From assembly GCA_900768675.1 (NCBI GenBank), contig CAAGDT010000174.1:1-9612 (forward strand): a stretch of 9,612 nucleotides of DNA, in the 5' to 3' direction. Under the pieces are notes generated by a model that saw only the letters and a list, made by a program, of their open reading frames with translations, did no database searches and was not told the origin of the DNA. The stretch is from Oscillospiraceae bacterium. Its GTDB lineage: Bacteria > Bacillota > Clostridia > Oscillospirales > Ruminococcaceae. The first letter of the stretch is position 1, and each line of letters starts with the position of its first letter. The position numbers and the translations under genes are program-made. This document shows, in pieces, positions 1 to 5,638 of this stretch.

Positions 1-2
1 AC

Positions 3-40
3 GAAAAGAACCGCCTTCGTGAAAAACTCACGAAAGCGGT
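3..40 (-). terminator. Intrinsic terminator of the GH13-HAD operon
   Basis: Positions 10-22 and 28-40 form a 13-bp inverted repeat around a 5-nt loop (23-27), with a single G-U wobble when read as minus-strand RNA. The stem is followed on the minus strand by a T-rich run (tcttttcgt, positions 9 down to 1). It lies 4 bases beyond the stop codon of the HAD gene, so it is well placed to end the minus-strand operon. The U tract is interrupted and touches the window edge. Confidence 0.85.
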
Positions 41-44
41 ACTG

Positions 45-704
45 TCATATCATTTTATCAATAAATTCAATCGCCCTGTCAAGAGAAGCAAGCTTAATCG
101 TCCTGCTCTGAAGCTCCTGCTCAATTTCCTTCATATCAGGTATGTAGAAGCATTTTATCCCTGCCGCAAGGGCTGCCCTTACGCCGTTTGAGCTGTCCTC
201 AAAGATAACGCACTCATCGGGAGAAGCCCCAGCCTTTTCGGCTGCCTTAAGGAAAATATCGGGAGCGGGCTTTCCGTTTTCAATCTCGTCTCCGCCCACA
301 ATAAAGTCGAATCTGTCGCCGATTCCCGCCTGTTTAAGGCAGAACTGCGCTTCCTCGTGCATTGACGAGGTTGCCACAACCGACCTTATTCCCCTGGAAA
401 TAAGATAGTCGCTGAGTTCAACAAAGCCTTTCTTTACGGGAATACCGTTTTCAAGCTCGTGTTCCTTCACAAGCAGGTTTACATACTCGTAATGCTCCCA
501 AATATCGAAGCTTTCGCCGAAATAGCCCTTCAGCAGAGTATCCATAGAGGGGTAGTTAAGCCCGATACACTCTTTAAGCATATCGTCTGTTGCAGGATAG
601 CCCCGCTCCTTAAGGGCGGAAACCCACATCTTAAGGTGCAGCGGTTCTGTATCAACAACAGTCCCGTCCTTGTCGAATATTACAGTAGTTACTTTAGCAA
701 GCAC
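45..704 (-). CDS. HAD-superfamily hydrolase, beta-phosphoglucomutase-like
   Basis: A 219-residue cytoplasmic HAD subfamily IA protein, likely a sugar-phosphate phosphatase or phosphomutase. Visible motifs are motif I FDKDGT (nucleophile D11 and general acid/base D13), motif II ATSS at 111-114, motif III lysine K145 in GKPAPD, and motif IV acidic pair E169-D170 in IFEDS. Residues 17-85 or so match the helical C1 cap found in beta-phosphoglucomutases. The start is GTG: the ATG seven bases upstream is out of frame and stops at once, and a GAGG ribosome site precedes the GTG by about 9 bases. It starts 10 bases after the GH13 stop, so it is the second gene of that operon and is probably translationally coupled. 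Beta-phosphoglucomutase activity would fit maltose metabolism, but no maltose phosphorylase is in the window, so the substrate is open. Confidence 0.88.
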   Translation of the reverse strand: MLAKVTTVIFDKDGTVVDTEPLHLKMWVSALKERGYPATDDMLKECIGLNYPSMDTLLKGYFGESFDIWEHYEYVNLLVKEHELENGIPVKKGFVELSDYLISRGIRSVVATSSMHEEAQFCLKQAGIGDRFDFIVGGDEIENGKPAPDIFLKAAEKAGASPDECVIFEDSSNGVRAALAAGIKCFYIPDMKEIEQELQSRTIKLASLDRAIEFIDKMI

Positions 705-714
705 TGTTCATACC

Positions 715-2022
715 TCACGCTTTTCTGAACACTCTTGAGGAGCGAGCAGCTACGGGAACTGTTCCCGAAAGGTCAAATTCCTCGCCGGACAGAATATCTA
801 CGAACCTGCCGCCAACGTTTACGTTGAAGCTTACGTCTTCTCCTGCGTTTATCATAGCAACCACAATATCGCCGTTAAGCTCTCTTGCAAAGGCGTAGTT
901 ATGGTTCTGAAGCTGGAGCTGGCGGTAGCTTCCGCCGCAGAGCGGCTCGCTTTCGGCGTGGAACTTTGAAAGCTTTGCAATATGCTCGGTAAGCTCGTTG
1001 TCCGCTTCTGCCACAAAGGGAACACGAAGACCGTCGTCCCCGTTCTTCTTGTCTGCCTCCCAGCCGTACTCGCTTCCGTAGTAAACCGCAGGAATACCCG
1101 GCATTGTGTAAAGCAGGGTGTAAATGGACTTAAGATGCTCCTTGTTTTTCAGCATGGTTGCAATTCGGCTTACGTCGTGGTTGTCAAGGAAGGTATAAAG
1201 GTGTTTTCCACGGTAAATGCACCAGTTTTCGCTGCCGAACTGCCTGTTTATTGAATGGGCAATCTCAAACATGTTCATATCATTGAAACTAGAGAACAGT
1301 CCCTTGTAGCATTCGTAATTTGTAACGCTGTCCAGCATTTCCGGGTTCATCCAGCGGTTGTAGTCCCCGTGGAGGGTTTCGCCCATAAGCCAGAAGTCGC
1401 CTTTTAGCCATTTGCAGTGACCTCTCAGCTCCTTTAAGAAGTTGAGGTCGAGACAGTATGCCACATCAAGCCGCAGTCCGTCAATGTCAAACTCCTTGAC
1501 CCAGCCGGAAATGCAGTCCTTAAGGTACTGCTTAACCTCGGGGTTGTAAAGGTTCAGCTTTACAAGGTCGTAATGACCCTCCCAGCCGTCGTAGTGGAAG
1601 CCGTCGTTGTAGGGGGAGTTGCCGTCGTGGATATGGAACCAGTCCTTATAGCGGCTGTTCCACTTATGCTCTCTCACATCTTTAAAAGCCCAGAAATCTC
1701 TGCCCACGTGGTTGAAAACCCCGTCGATTACTACCTTAATGCCGTTTTTGTGCAGTTCCTCGCAGACCTTGGCAAAATCCTCGTTTGTGCCAAGGCGCCT
1801 GTCGATTTTGGTGTAGTCGTTGGTGTCGTAGCCGTGACGTACCGACTCAAAAACCGGTCCGAAGTAAACGGCGTTACAGCCCAGCTTCTTGATATGGGGG
1901 ATGTTGTCGATAACTGACAGAATTTTCCCTGTAGGAGCGCTTGCGCCGTCATTGGGCTGAAGCTCCCCGCAGTAGCCAAGTGGGTAAATGTGATAAAAAG
2001 ACGCTTTTTCAAACCATTCCAT
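715..2022 (-). CDS. Alpha-amylase family glycoside hydrolase (GH13)
   Basis: A 435-residue enzyme of the GH13 (beta/alpha)8-barrel family, expected to hydrolyse alpha-glucosidic bonds in maltodextrin-like substrates. Region I is DGVFNH (about residues 100-105). Region II, GLRLDVAY, carries the nucleophile D186. Region III, LMGETLHG, carries the acid/base E215. Region IV, FLDNHD, carries the transition-state stabiliser D283. There is no signal peptide, so it acts in the cytoplasm on imported oligosaccharides. The C-terminal beta-domain is short (about 80 residues). An ATG 27 bases upstream (2049) is also in frame but has no ribosome site. GGAAGG at 2035-2040 precedes the chosen ATG (12-nt gap, slightly long), and conserved barrel sequence (EWFEKASFYHIYP) begins directly after it. 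It is first in the operon with the HAD gene. The GH13 subfamily is not determined. Confidence 0.93.
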   Translation of the reverse strand: MEWFEKASFYHIYPLGYCGELQPNDGASAPTGKILSVIDNIPHIKKLGCNAVYFGPVFESVRHGYDTNDYTKIDRRLGTNEDFAKVCEELHKNGIKVVIDGVFNHVGRDFWAFKDVREHKWNSRYKDWFHIHDGNSPYNDGFHYDGWEGHYDLVKLNLYNPEVKQYLKDCISGWVKEFDIDGLRLDVAYCLDLNFLKELRGHCKWLKGDFWLMGETLHGDYNRWMNPEMLDSVTNYECYKGLFSSFNDMNMFEIAHSINRQFGSENWCIYRGKHLYTFLDNHDVSRIATMLKNKEHLKSIYTLLYTMPGIPAVYYGSEYGWEADKKNGDDGLRVPFVAEADNELTEHIAKLSKFHAESEPLCGGSYRQLQLQNHNYAFARELNGDIVVAMINAGEDVSFNVNVGGRFVDILSGEEFDLSGTVPVAARSSRVFRKA

Positions 2023-2056
2023 AAAATAGTTTTTCCTTCCTTTGTTCATTATTTTT

Positions 2057-2069
2057 CAGGTGTGACCTG
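2057..2069 (-). repeat. Small inverted repeat in the GH13 5' leader
   Basis: A 5-bp inverted repeat (CAGGT / ACCTG, 3-nt centre) lies between the promoter at 2085-2114 and the GH13 start. It would sit in the short 5' leader, just upstream of the ATG at 2049. It could be a weak operator or chance; nothing in the sequence decides this. Confidence 0.3.
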
Positions 2070-2084
2070 TTTATATATTAAAAG

Positions 2085-2114
2085 ATAATACCTTTTAGCC
2101 TTTATAAAAGTCAA
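2085..2114 (-). promoter_or_regulatory. Sigma-A-type promoter of the GH13-HAD operon
   Basis: Read on the minus strand, TTGACT (2114-2109) and TATTAT (2090-2085) are separated by 18 bases, each one or two mismatches from the TTGACA/TATAAT consensus. The predicted transcript would start near 2078, giving a leader of about 55 nt before the chosen GH13 start. No other good promoter is seen between this gene pair and the PHP gene. Confidence 0.7.
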
Positions 2115-2118
2115 TTCT

Positions 2119-2223
2119 CAGGCTGCCGAGAAGCCGCCAGGTGCTAGGAAACCTCATAACGGCTAGGCTTTGTGCCTGCCGTTATGTGGTTGACGACGCA
2201 GATGGTGGTTTATCGACAGCCTG
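2119..2223. repeat. Imperfect palindromic repeat, about 105 bp (MITE/REP-like)
   Basis: The outer arms at 2119-2139 and 2203-2223 are inverted copies matching at 17 of 21 positions. All four differences are C/T or A/G type, or a G/T change, so most can pair as wobbles in RNA. The inner arms (CATAACGGC at 2154-2162 and GCCGTTATG at 2178-2186) are a perfect 9-bp inverted repeat around a further AGGC/GCCT stem. The whole folds as one long hairpin with an internal loop. It encodes no protein of its own, and no target-site duplication is obvious. It looks like a non-autonomous interspersed repeat; copy number in the genome cannot be judged here. It overlaps the last 13 codons and stop of the PHP gene, and because no U tract follows, it is not a textbook intrinsic terminator. 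Confidence 0.65.
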
Positions 2224-2940
2224 AAAGGTAGTACCTTTCAATGCCTTTAATATTGCGCTTGCGGAGCGTTCCTCCGCCTCAATGAAGTTTATCGGCTCGT
2301 TTATATGTTCAAGGTAGTGTGCGTCGGAGTTTGAAATCGCCCGACAGCCTTTGAAATAGGGGTTTTCCTCCCTGATTTGGTCGAGATAGCCGATATGCTT
2401 CATTTCAAAGCAGGTAAACTTACTGTCCTCCGGCACAGCTCCAAGGTTTGCAAGCAGGCTGTTTGCCTTCTTTTCAACGTGGGCAGGTATCATCACTCCG
2501 CCGTATTTCTCGGTAAGCCCGAAAACCTGCTCAAAGCCAATTTTAGTAGCGTTTATGAGCAGTATATCTTCCTTGCCGGTTATGTTGTCCTCCTCGTCCA
2601 CAATAAGCTGTTCGCCGAAAATCTCGGGAACGTTCATAATATCGAGGTATTGTGTACGGATATATTTTCCGAACTCCATCGCCTTTTCCAGTTCGTCAAA
2701 AAGGCAGAGAACATGGACTTCTTCCTCCGTTGTAAGCTCCATTCCGAAAAGCGCCACAACTCCATAAGCCTTTGCAAGCTTTTCAACAGCGGGGCAGTTA
2801 AGGCAGGAGCAGTGGTCGGTAACTGCAATAGCGTTCAGCCCCTTAAGCGCCGCCATTCCCACAATATTCGAGGGCAGCATATCGTTGTCCCCACAGGGAG
2901 AAAGGCAGGAGTGTATATGCAGGTCGTAGCTCAGCCTCAT
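2182..2940 (-). CDS. PHP-domain metal-dependent phosphoesterase
   Basis: A 252-residue PHP-domain protein (polymerase and histidinol phosphatase family), cytoplasmic. Metal-ligand candidates follow the family order: H8 and H10 in DLHIHSC, D42-H43 in TDHCS, E68 in GMELT, H76, H154 in IPAHVEK, and D206/H208 in NSDAH, which suggests a di- or trinuclear active site. Extra cysteines near the motifs (C12, C16, C44, C46, C49) are notable. The start ATG overlaps the stop of the preceding DRTGG gene (ATGA), with GAGG seven bases upstream of the start. It is the last gene of the hydrogenase-linked minus operon. Its substrate is unknown; reversing a phosphorylation made by the RsbW-like ATPase of the same operon is only a suggestion. 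The last 13 residues (from Q240) are encoded by the palindromic repeat and are probably not ancestral sequence. Confidence 0.88.
   Translation of the reverse strand: MRLSYDLHIHSCLSPCGDNDMLPSNIVGMAALKGLNAIAVTDHCSCLNCPAVEKLAKAYGVVALFGMELTTEEEVHVLCLFDELEKAMEFGKYIRTQYLDIMNVPEIFGEQLIVDEEDNITGKEDILLINATKIGFEQVFGLTEKYGGVMIPAHVEKKANSLLANLGAVPEDSKFTCFEMKHIGYLDQIREENPYFKGCRAISNSDAHYLEHINEPINFIEAEERSASAILKALKGTTFQAVDKPPSASSTT
2222..2240. repeat. Perfect 19-bp palindrome
   Basis: TGAAAGGTA and TACCTTTCA are perfect 9-bp inverted arms around a single central base. It lies in the PHP coding region (residues about 235-240, LKGTTF) and touches the outer arm of the 105-bp repeat. It may be part of the same repeat unit or the sequence it landed in. 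Confidence 0.6.
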
Positions 2941-3269
2941 TTCATCGCCTCGTAAAGTGACAGGGCAGCCTCAAAAATCGGCAGCTCTGTGGAAAGTACG
3001 GTAACATTCTGCTGTTTCGCCTTTTCTGCCGCTGTTTCGTCAAGGGAAGCTCCCTCGCAAAGCACTATGCAGGCGCAGTCTGCAAGTACAGAAACCGCAA
3101 TTGTATTGATATTTCCCATAACCGTAAACCAGGCGCAGCCGCTGCTTGCCCTGCTCATAGCAAAGCTAAGAAGGTCGCAGGCAAAGGGCTTTGTTATCTC
3201 GGTTTCCCCGTTTTTGCCGTCGTTTACAAGGGTGAACATATTCTTTTCAATAAGCTGACTTACTTTCAT
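2937..3269 (-). CDS. DRTGG-domain-like protein (second copy in operon)
   Basis: A 110-residue small cytoplasmic protein resembling stand-alone DRTGG-domain proteins, a fold linked to nucleotide sensing next to CBS domains and in phosphotransacetylase. It is paralogous to the first gene of the operon: both have a CD/SD-containing segment followed by hydrophobic strands, a G-x(4)-DE motif, and a conserved LLST or VLST stretch with a downstream phenylalanine. An in-frame ATG at 3296 lacks a ribosome site. The ATG at 3269 has AAAGGA seven bases upstream (3277-3282) and begins at the family-typical MKVSQLIEK, so it is preferred. It starts 53 bases after the hydrogenase-like gene and its stop overlaps the PHP start. 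No catalytic residues are recognised; a ligand-binding or scaffold role is inferred. Confidence 0.75.
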   Translation of the reverse strand: MKVSQLIEKNMFTLVNDGKNGETEITKPFACDLLSFAMSRASSGCAWFTVMGNINTIAVSVLADCACIVLCEGASLDETAAEKAKQQNVTVLSTELPIFEAALSLYEAMK

Positions 3270-3276
3270 ATTGCCG

Positions 3277-3282
3277 TCCTTT
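3277..3282 (-). promoter_or_regulatory. RBS that decides the start of the second DRTGG gene
   Basis: AAAGGA on the minus strand, 7 bases from the ATG at 3269. It falls inside the alternative longer reading frame that would begin at 3296, which itself has no Shine-Dalgarno sequence. Confidence 0.65.
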
Positions 3283-3322
3283 GCTGTTTTGTTCATAAAT
3301 CAAAGCTAAATGAACAAAAATA

Positions 3323-4588
3323 TTAATCATCGTCATAATCGGATATTCTGCTGACATACTCTCTTAATACAAAGATGCAGTCCTTTTCGGAGGCCTCGCC
3401 TCGTACAATATCCTCCGCAAGAGCCTTGCAGGTAGGCGCTCCGCAGGAGCCGCAGTCAAGCCCCGGAAGCTTTTCGCAAAGCTCCTCAACCCGCTGCATT
3501 TTATCAAAGCTTTCCGCAAAGGTTCTGCCCAGCTTGAAAACGGGGCGGTATTCGATAGGCTTTTCAAAAAACGCCTTTTCAATATACTTTCCGCCTGTAT
3601 GATTTCTTGCCACGGGAAGGTATTTGCAGAGCTTTTTAAGCTTCGCCTGTGCAACATAAGGGTTTTCAACGGTAAGAACTCCGCCAACGCAGCCGCCGCT
3701 GCAGGCGTCAAGCTCGATAAAGTCAAGGTCGGTGAACTTCTGGTCCTCAAGGTCCTCAAGCACCCGTATAACGTTCTCGATTCCGTCTGCGGCAAGATAG
3801 CTGTCGGTCAGCAGTCCTCCCGCCTCTCCGCCGCTGTTGCCCCAGCCGACGCCTATTCTTCCAGAGCGCACATAGTCCACCTCAAGGTCGTCGTGGCTCA
3901 TAAAGGGCAGAAGCTTCGGATAAACCTCCTTGATTGCCACAACCGCATCCACCTCCGAGGTATCGTTGCCTAAAACGTCCTTGCAGGCGGAAACCTTGGC
4001 GGGGCAGGGCGAAATAAAGATAATTCCGATTTTCTCCGGGGGAAGTCCCGTCTTTTCAACCGCCCTTTTTCGTGCAATAGAAGCCGCTATATCAACGGGA
4101 GCATTTATGGGCAGCAGATGTGGTATAAGGTTCGGAAAGCGCACTCTAATAAGCCTTACTACCGTGGGGCAGGCAGTACTTATAAAGGGCTTTTCGTCGA
4201 TATGCTCCTCAACGTATTTTCTCGACATTTCGGAAACGATTTCAGCCGCTGCGCTTACCTCGAAAACATCGTCAAAGCCCATTTTCACCAGCGCCCGCAG
4301 TATGATATTTGCGTCGTCAAGATTGTTGAACTGCCCGTAAAGAGAGGGAGCAGGCAGGGCAACGGTATATTCGTAGTTATTCATCACGTCAAGGCTGTCG
4401 TAGGTTGCCTTTTTTGCGTGATGAGGGCAGATTCTTATGCACTCGCCGCAGTCGATGCAGAAGGATTTCTTTATAACAGCCTTTCCGTTATGTACTCTTA
4501 TCGCCTGGGTAGGGCAGCGCTTTATGCAGTTTATACAGCCCTTGCAAAGGGAGCTGTCAAGATGAACAGAATGGTAAAATTCCTCCAT
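3323..4588 (-). CDS. [FeFe]-hydrogenase-like sensory iron-sulfur protein (HydS-type)
   Basis: A 421-residue protein with three parts. Residues 1-60 hold two [4Fe-4S] ferredoxin motifs (C15, C18, C21, C25; C44, C47, C50, C54). Residues about 72-345 form a hydrogenase large-subunit C-terminal (H-cluster) domain. Residues about 365-410 form a [4Fe-4S] Fe-S domain (C371, C379, C382, C387, C404). H-cluster motif L1 is STACP (137-141), L2 is SPCPAK (193-198), and L3 is ELDACSGGC (292-300). So the four H-cluster cysteines C140, C195, C296 and C300 are kept, but the proton-shuttle cysteine of TSCCP is A139, and the usual Met and Glu of L2 are Ser193 and Ala201. This matches the sensory (group C/D) rather than the catalytic class. 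There is no PAS, kinase or cyclase output domain. The start has a GGAGGTGA site 6 bases upstream (4595-4602). It is the central gene of the operon divergent from hydCBA; sensing of H2 or redox state is inferred. Confidence 0.88.
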   Translation of the reverse strand: MEEFYHSVHLDSSLCKGCINCIKRCPTQAIRVHNGKAVIKKSFCIDCGECIRICPHHAKKATYDSLDVMNNYEYTVALPAPSLYGQFNNLDDANIILRALVKMGFDDVFEVSAAAEIVSEMSRKYVEEHIDEKPFISTACPTVVRLIRVRFPNLIPHLLPINAPVDIAASIARKRAVEKTGLPPEKIGIIFISPCPAKVSACKDVLGNDTSEVDAVVAIKEVYPKLLPFMSHDDLEVDYVRSGRIGVGWGNSGGEAGGLLTDSYLAADGIENVIRVLEDLEDQKFTDLDFIELDACSGGCVGGVLTVENPYVAQAKLKKLCKYLPVARNHTGGKYIEKAFFEKPIEYRPVFKLGRTFAESFDKMQRVEELCEKLPGLDCGSCGAPTCKALAEDIVRGEASEKDCIFVLREYVSRISDYDDD

Positions 4589-4612
4589 TTGTATTCACCT
4601 CCGGTAAATAAG

Positions 4613-5038
4613 TTATGCAATATAAACCTTCATCGTTACGGTTGTACCAACTCCGATTTCGGTTTCAATGTTCATTTCGTCGCTGTATTTCTTCATATTG
4701 GGCAGTCCCATTCCTGCACCAAAACCAAGGGTACGGATATTGTCGGGAGCAGTGGAGTAGCCCGCCTGCATAGCCTGCTCAATATCCTTTATTCCGGGAC
4801 CCTTATCCGCAAGCACCATTGTTATGCAGTCCTTGCTTATGTCAACGGTGATTGTTCCGCCGTTTGCGTGGATAACCATATTGATTTCGCCCTCGTACAT
4901 TGAGATAGCGACCTTTCGGATTATCTCCGGCGGAACATTCATCTTCTTAAGCTTTCCCTTAACGTCGCTGGAAGCCTCTCCCGCCCTTGTAAAGTCATCG
5001 TCGGAGACGTTGTAGGTGAGTCTTATTGTATCCGTCAA
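4613..5038 (-). CDS. RsbW/SpoIIAB-like GHKL ATPase (anti-sigma/serine-kinase type)
   Basis: A 141-residue single-domain histidine-kinase-type ATPase without a dimerisation or receiver domain, like anti-sigma-factor serine kinases. The N box is YEGEINMVIHA (E49, N53, H57), the G1 box DKGPGI (78-83), the G2 box GFGAGMGL (105-112), and GTT (131-133) closes the site. It is cytoplasmic. The start is TTG at 5038, overlapping the preceding stop as TTGA; the only strong ribosome site (GGAGGTGA, 5045-5052) is 6 bases upstream, and a later ATG would remove the first 32 residues of the fold. It lies 24 bases before the hydrogenase-like gene. In RsbW-type systems the ATPase phosphorylates a STAS-domain partner; no STAS or sigma gene is in the window, so its target is unknown. 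Confidence 0.87.
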   Translation of the reverse strand: MTDTIRLTYNVSDDDFTRAGEASSDVKGKLKKMNVPPEIIRKVAISMYEGEINMVIHANGGTITVDISKDCITMVLADKGPGIKDIEQAMQAGYSTAPDNIRTLGFGAGMGLPNMKKYSDEMNIETEIGVGTTVTMKVYIA

Positions 5039-5385
5039 TGAAGGTCACCTCCGCGAAGCCCGTTATCGTAAAGCAGACCGCAGGCGTTGAACATGCGGTG
5101 CTTTGTTGAGAGCAGGGGAATACCTCTTTCTATTGCAAGCTCCATCATGGCCTCATCGGGCTGCTTGCCCCGCACGAAAACTATGCATACTATATCCATC
5201 ATTTCCGCAGTTCTGATAACCTGTGGGTTGCAGAGTCCCGTAAGAAGGACGGACTGGTTCTTTACGAACGCCAGCACATCGCTCATCATATCCGAGCCGC
5301 AGGCAGTATGAACCTCGTGTCCTACAGCCTCCTCGCAGCATAAAACCTCTGCCTCAAGAATTTCTGAAATATCTTTGATTGTCAT
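5035..5385 (-). CDS. DRTGG-domain-like protein (first gene of operon)
   Basis: A 116-residue small cytoplasmic protein of the stand-alone DRTGG type. Recognisable stretches are the N-terminal helix MTIKDISEILEAEVL, GSDMMSDVL (30-38), the hydrophobic strand MDIVCIVFVRGKQPDE (about 63-78) and PLLSTKHRMF (90-99). It is paralogous to the product of 2937-3269. The start has AAAGGAAG about 5 bases upstream. It is the first gene of the minus operon, about 60 nt from the predicted transcription start, and overlaps the next gene by 4 bases, suggesting stoichiometric, coupled translation with the ATPase. Four cysteines (C16, C17, C29, C52) are present, but no metal motif is recognised. Known relatives bind adenine nucleotides through neighbouring CBS domains; that this protein binds a nucleotide is inference. 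Confidence 0.78.
   Translation of the reverse strand: MTIKDISEILEAEVLCCEEAVGHEVHTACGSDMMSDVLAFVKNQSVLLTGLCNPQVIRTAEMMDIVCIVFVRGKQPDEAMMELAIERGIPLLSTKHRMFNACGLLYDNGLRGGDLH
5045..5052 (-). promoter_or_regulatory. Strong RBS for the TTG-started ATPase
   Basis: GGAGGTGA on the minus strand, 6 bases from the TTG at 5038 and inside the end of the upstream DRTGG gene. The same octamer at the same distance precedes the hydrogenase-like gene (4595-4602), so the two genes appear tuned for similar translation apart from the weaker TTG codon. Confidence 0.8.
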
Positions 5386-5451
5386 AAAATCTTCCTTTCG
5401 GTACGCTTGCCGTTTTTATGTGCAGCAAGGACTAACAGCTATATACTTATA

Positions 5452-5480
5452 ATTATAACATATCTGAATTGATATGTAAA
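5452..5480 (-). promoter_or_regulatory. Sigma-A promoter of the sensory/regulatory operon
   Basis: On the minus strand, TTTACA (5480-5475) and a perfect TATAAT (5457-5452) are separated by exactly 17 bases. Transcription should begin near 5445, leaving a leader of about 60 nt before the first DRTGG gene. This is the best promoter match in the window. Confidence 0.8.
5458..5477. promoter_or_regulatory. Operator-like dyad inside the promoter spacer
   Basis: ACATATC (5458-5464) and GATATGT (5471-5477) form a perfect 7-bp inverted repeat with a 6-bp centre. It fills the spacer between the -10 and -35 elements of the minus promoter and overlaps three bases of the -35 box, the classic place for a repressor to block polymerase. 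It does not match the Rex consensus. The regulator is unknown and none is encoded in the window. Confidence 0.5.
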
Positions 5481-5553
5481 GCTGAAAAAATCTTTTGATT
5501 TTTGTGCAGAATGTCTAAATTTAATTTATATGTTGGCAGCAGGCGGGAAATGC

Positions 5554-5583
5554 GGCAATATTTGCTTTTTGTTGAAAATTGCC
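5554..5583. repeat. Inverted repeat between the divergent promoters
   Basis: GGCAAT (5554-5559) and ATTGCC (5578-5583) pair perfectly and can extend inwards through a mismatch into an A/T stem. A second, wider pair (TTGGCA at 5533-5538, TGCCAA at 5580-5585) overlaps it. No U tract follows on the minus strand; a run of As follows on the plus strand. It could be a regulator site serving either operon. Confidence 0.35.
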
Positions 5584-5638
5584 AAAAAATGCCTCAGTTT
5601 TTAGTAAGATATAATGAATAGCTTTTTTATCTGTTTTA

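Noticed and set aside
2023..2049. Longer GH13 start at 2049
   Set aside because: No Shine-Dalgarno precedes this ATG, and the nine extra residues are lysine/asparagine-rich and translated from the ribosome-site region of the ATG at 2022. Not fully excluded because the RBS gap for 2022 is 12 bases.
2154..2186. Intrinsic terminator for the PHP operon
   Set aside because: The hairpin is stable, but no U tract follows on the minus strand and the stop codon lies within the stem. It is better explained as the core of the palindromic repeat, though it may still slow transcription.
2377..2955. Plus-strand open frame of 192 codons opposite the PHP gene
   Set aside because: Entirely antisense to a gene with intact metal-binding motifs and lacking any family-like sequence.
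4118..4903. Long plus-strand open frame (261 codons) opposite the hydrogenase-like and ATPase genes
   Set aside because: It is antisense to two genes with clear motifs, has no ribosome site and shows no recognisable domain; a by-product of codon bias on the other strand.
5571..5588. Rex-type redox operator (TTGTTAA-n4-TTAACAA) in the divergent region
   Set aside because: Only the left half (TTGTT) fits well; the right half mismatches at most positions, so it cannot be called a Rex site.
5610..5615. TATAAT on the plus strand as the main hydC promoter
   Set aside because: The hexamer is perfect but no -35-like box is found at 16-19 bases upstream and no TG extension precedes it; the TGn-TATACT at 5639-5647 is better supported. 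It remains a possible secondary promoter.
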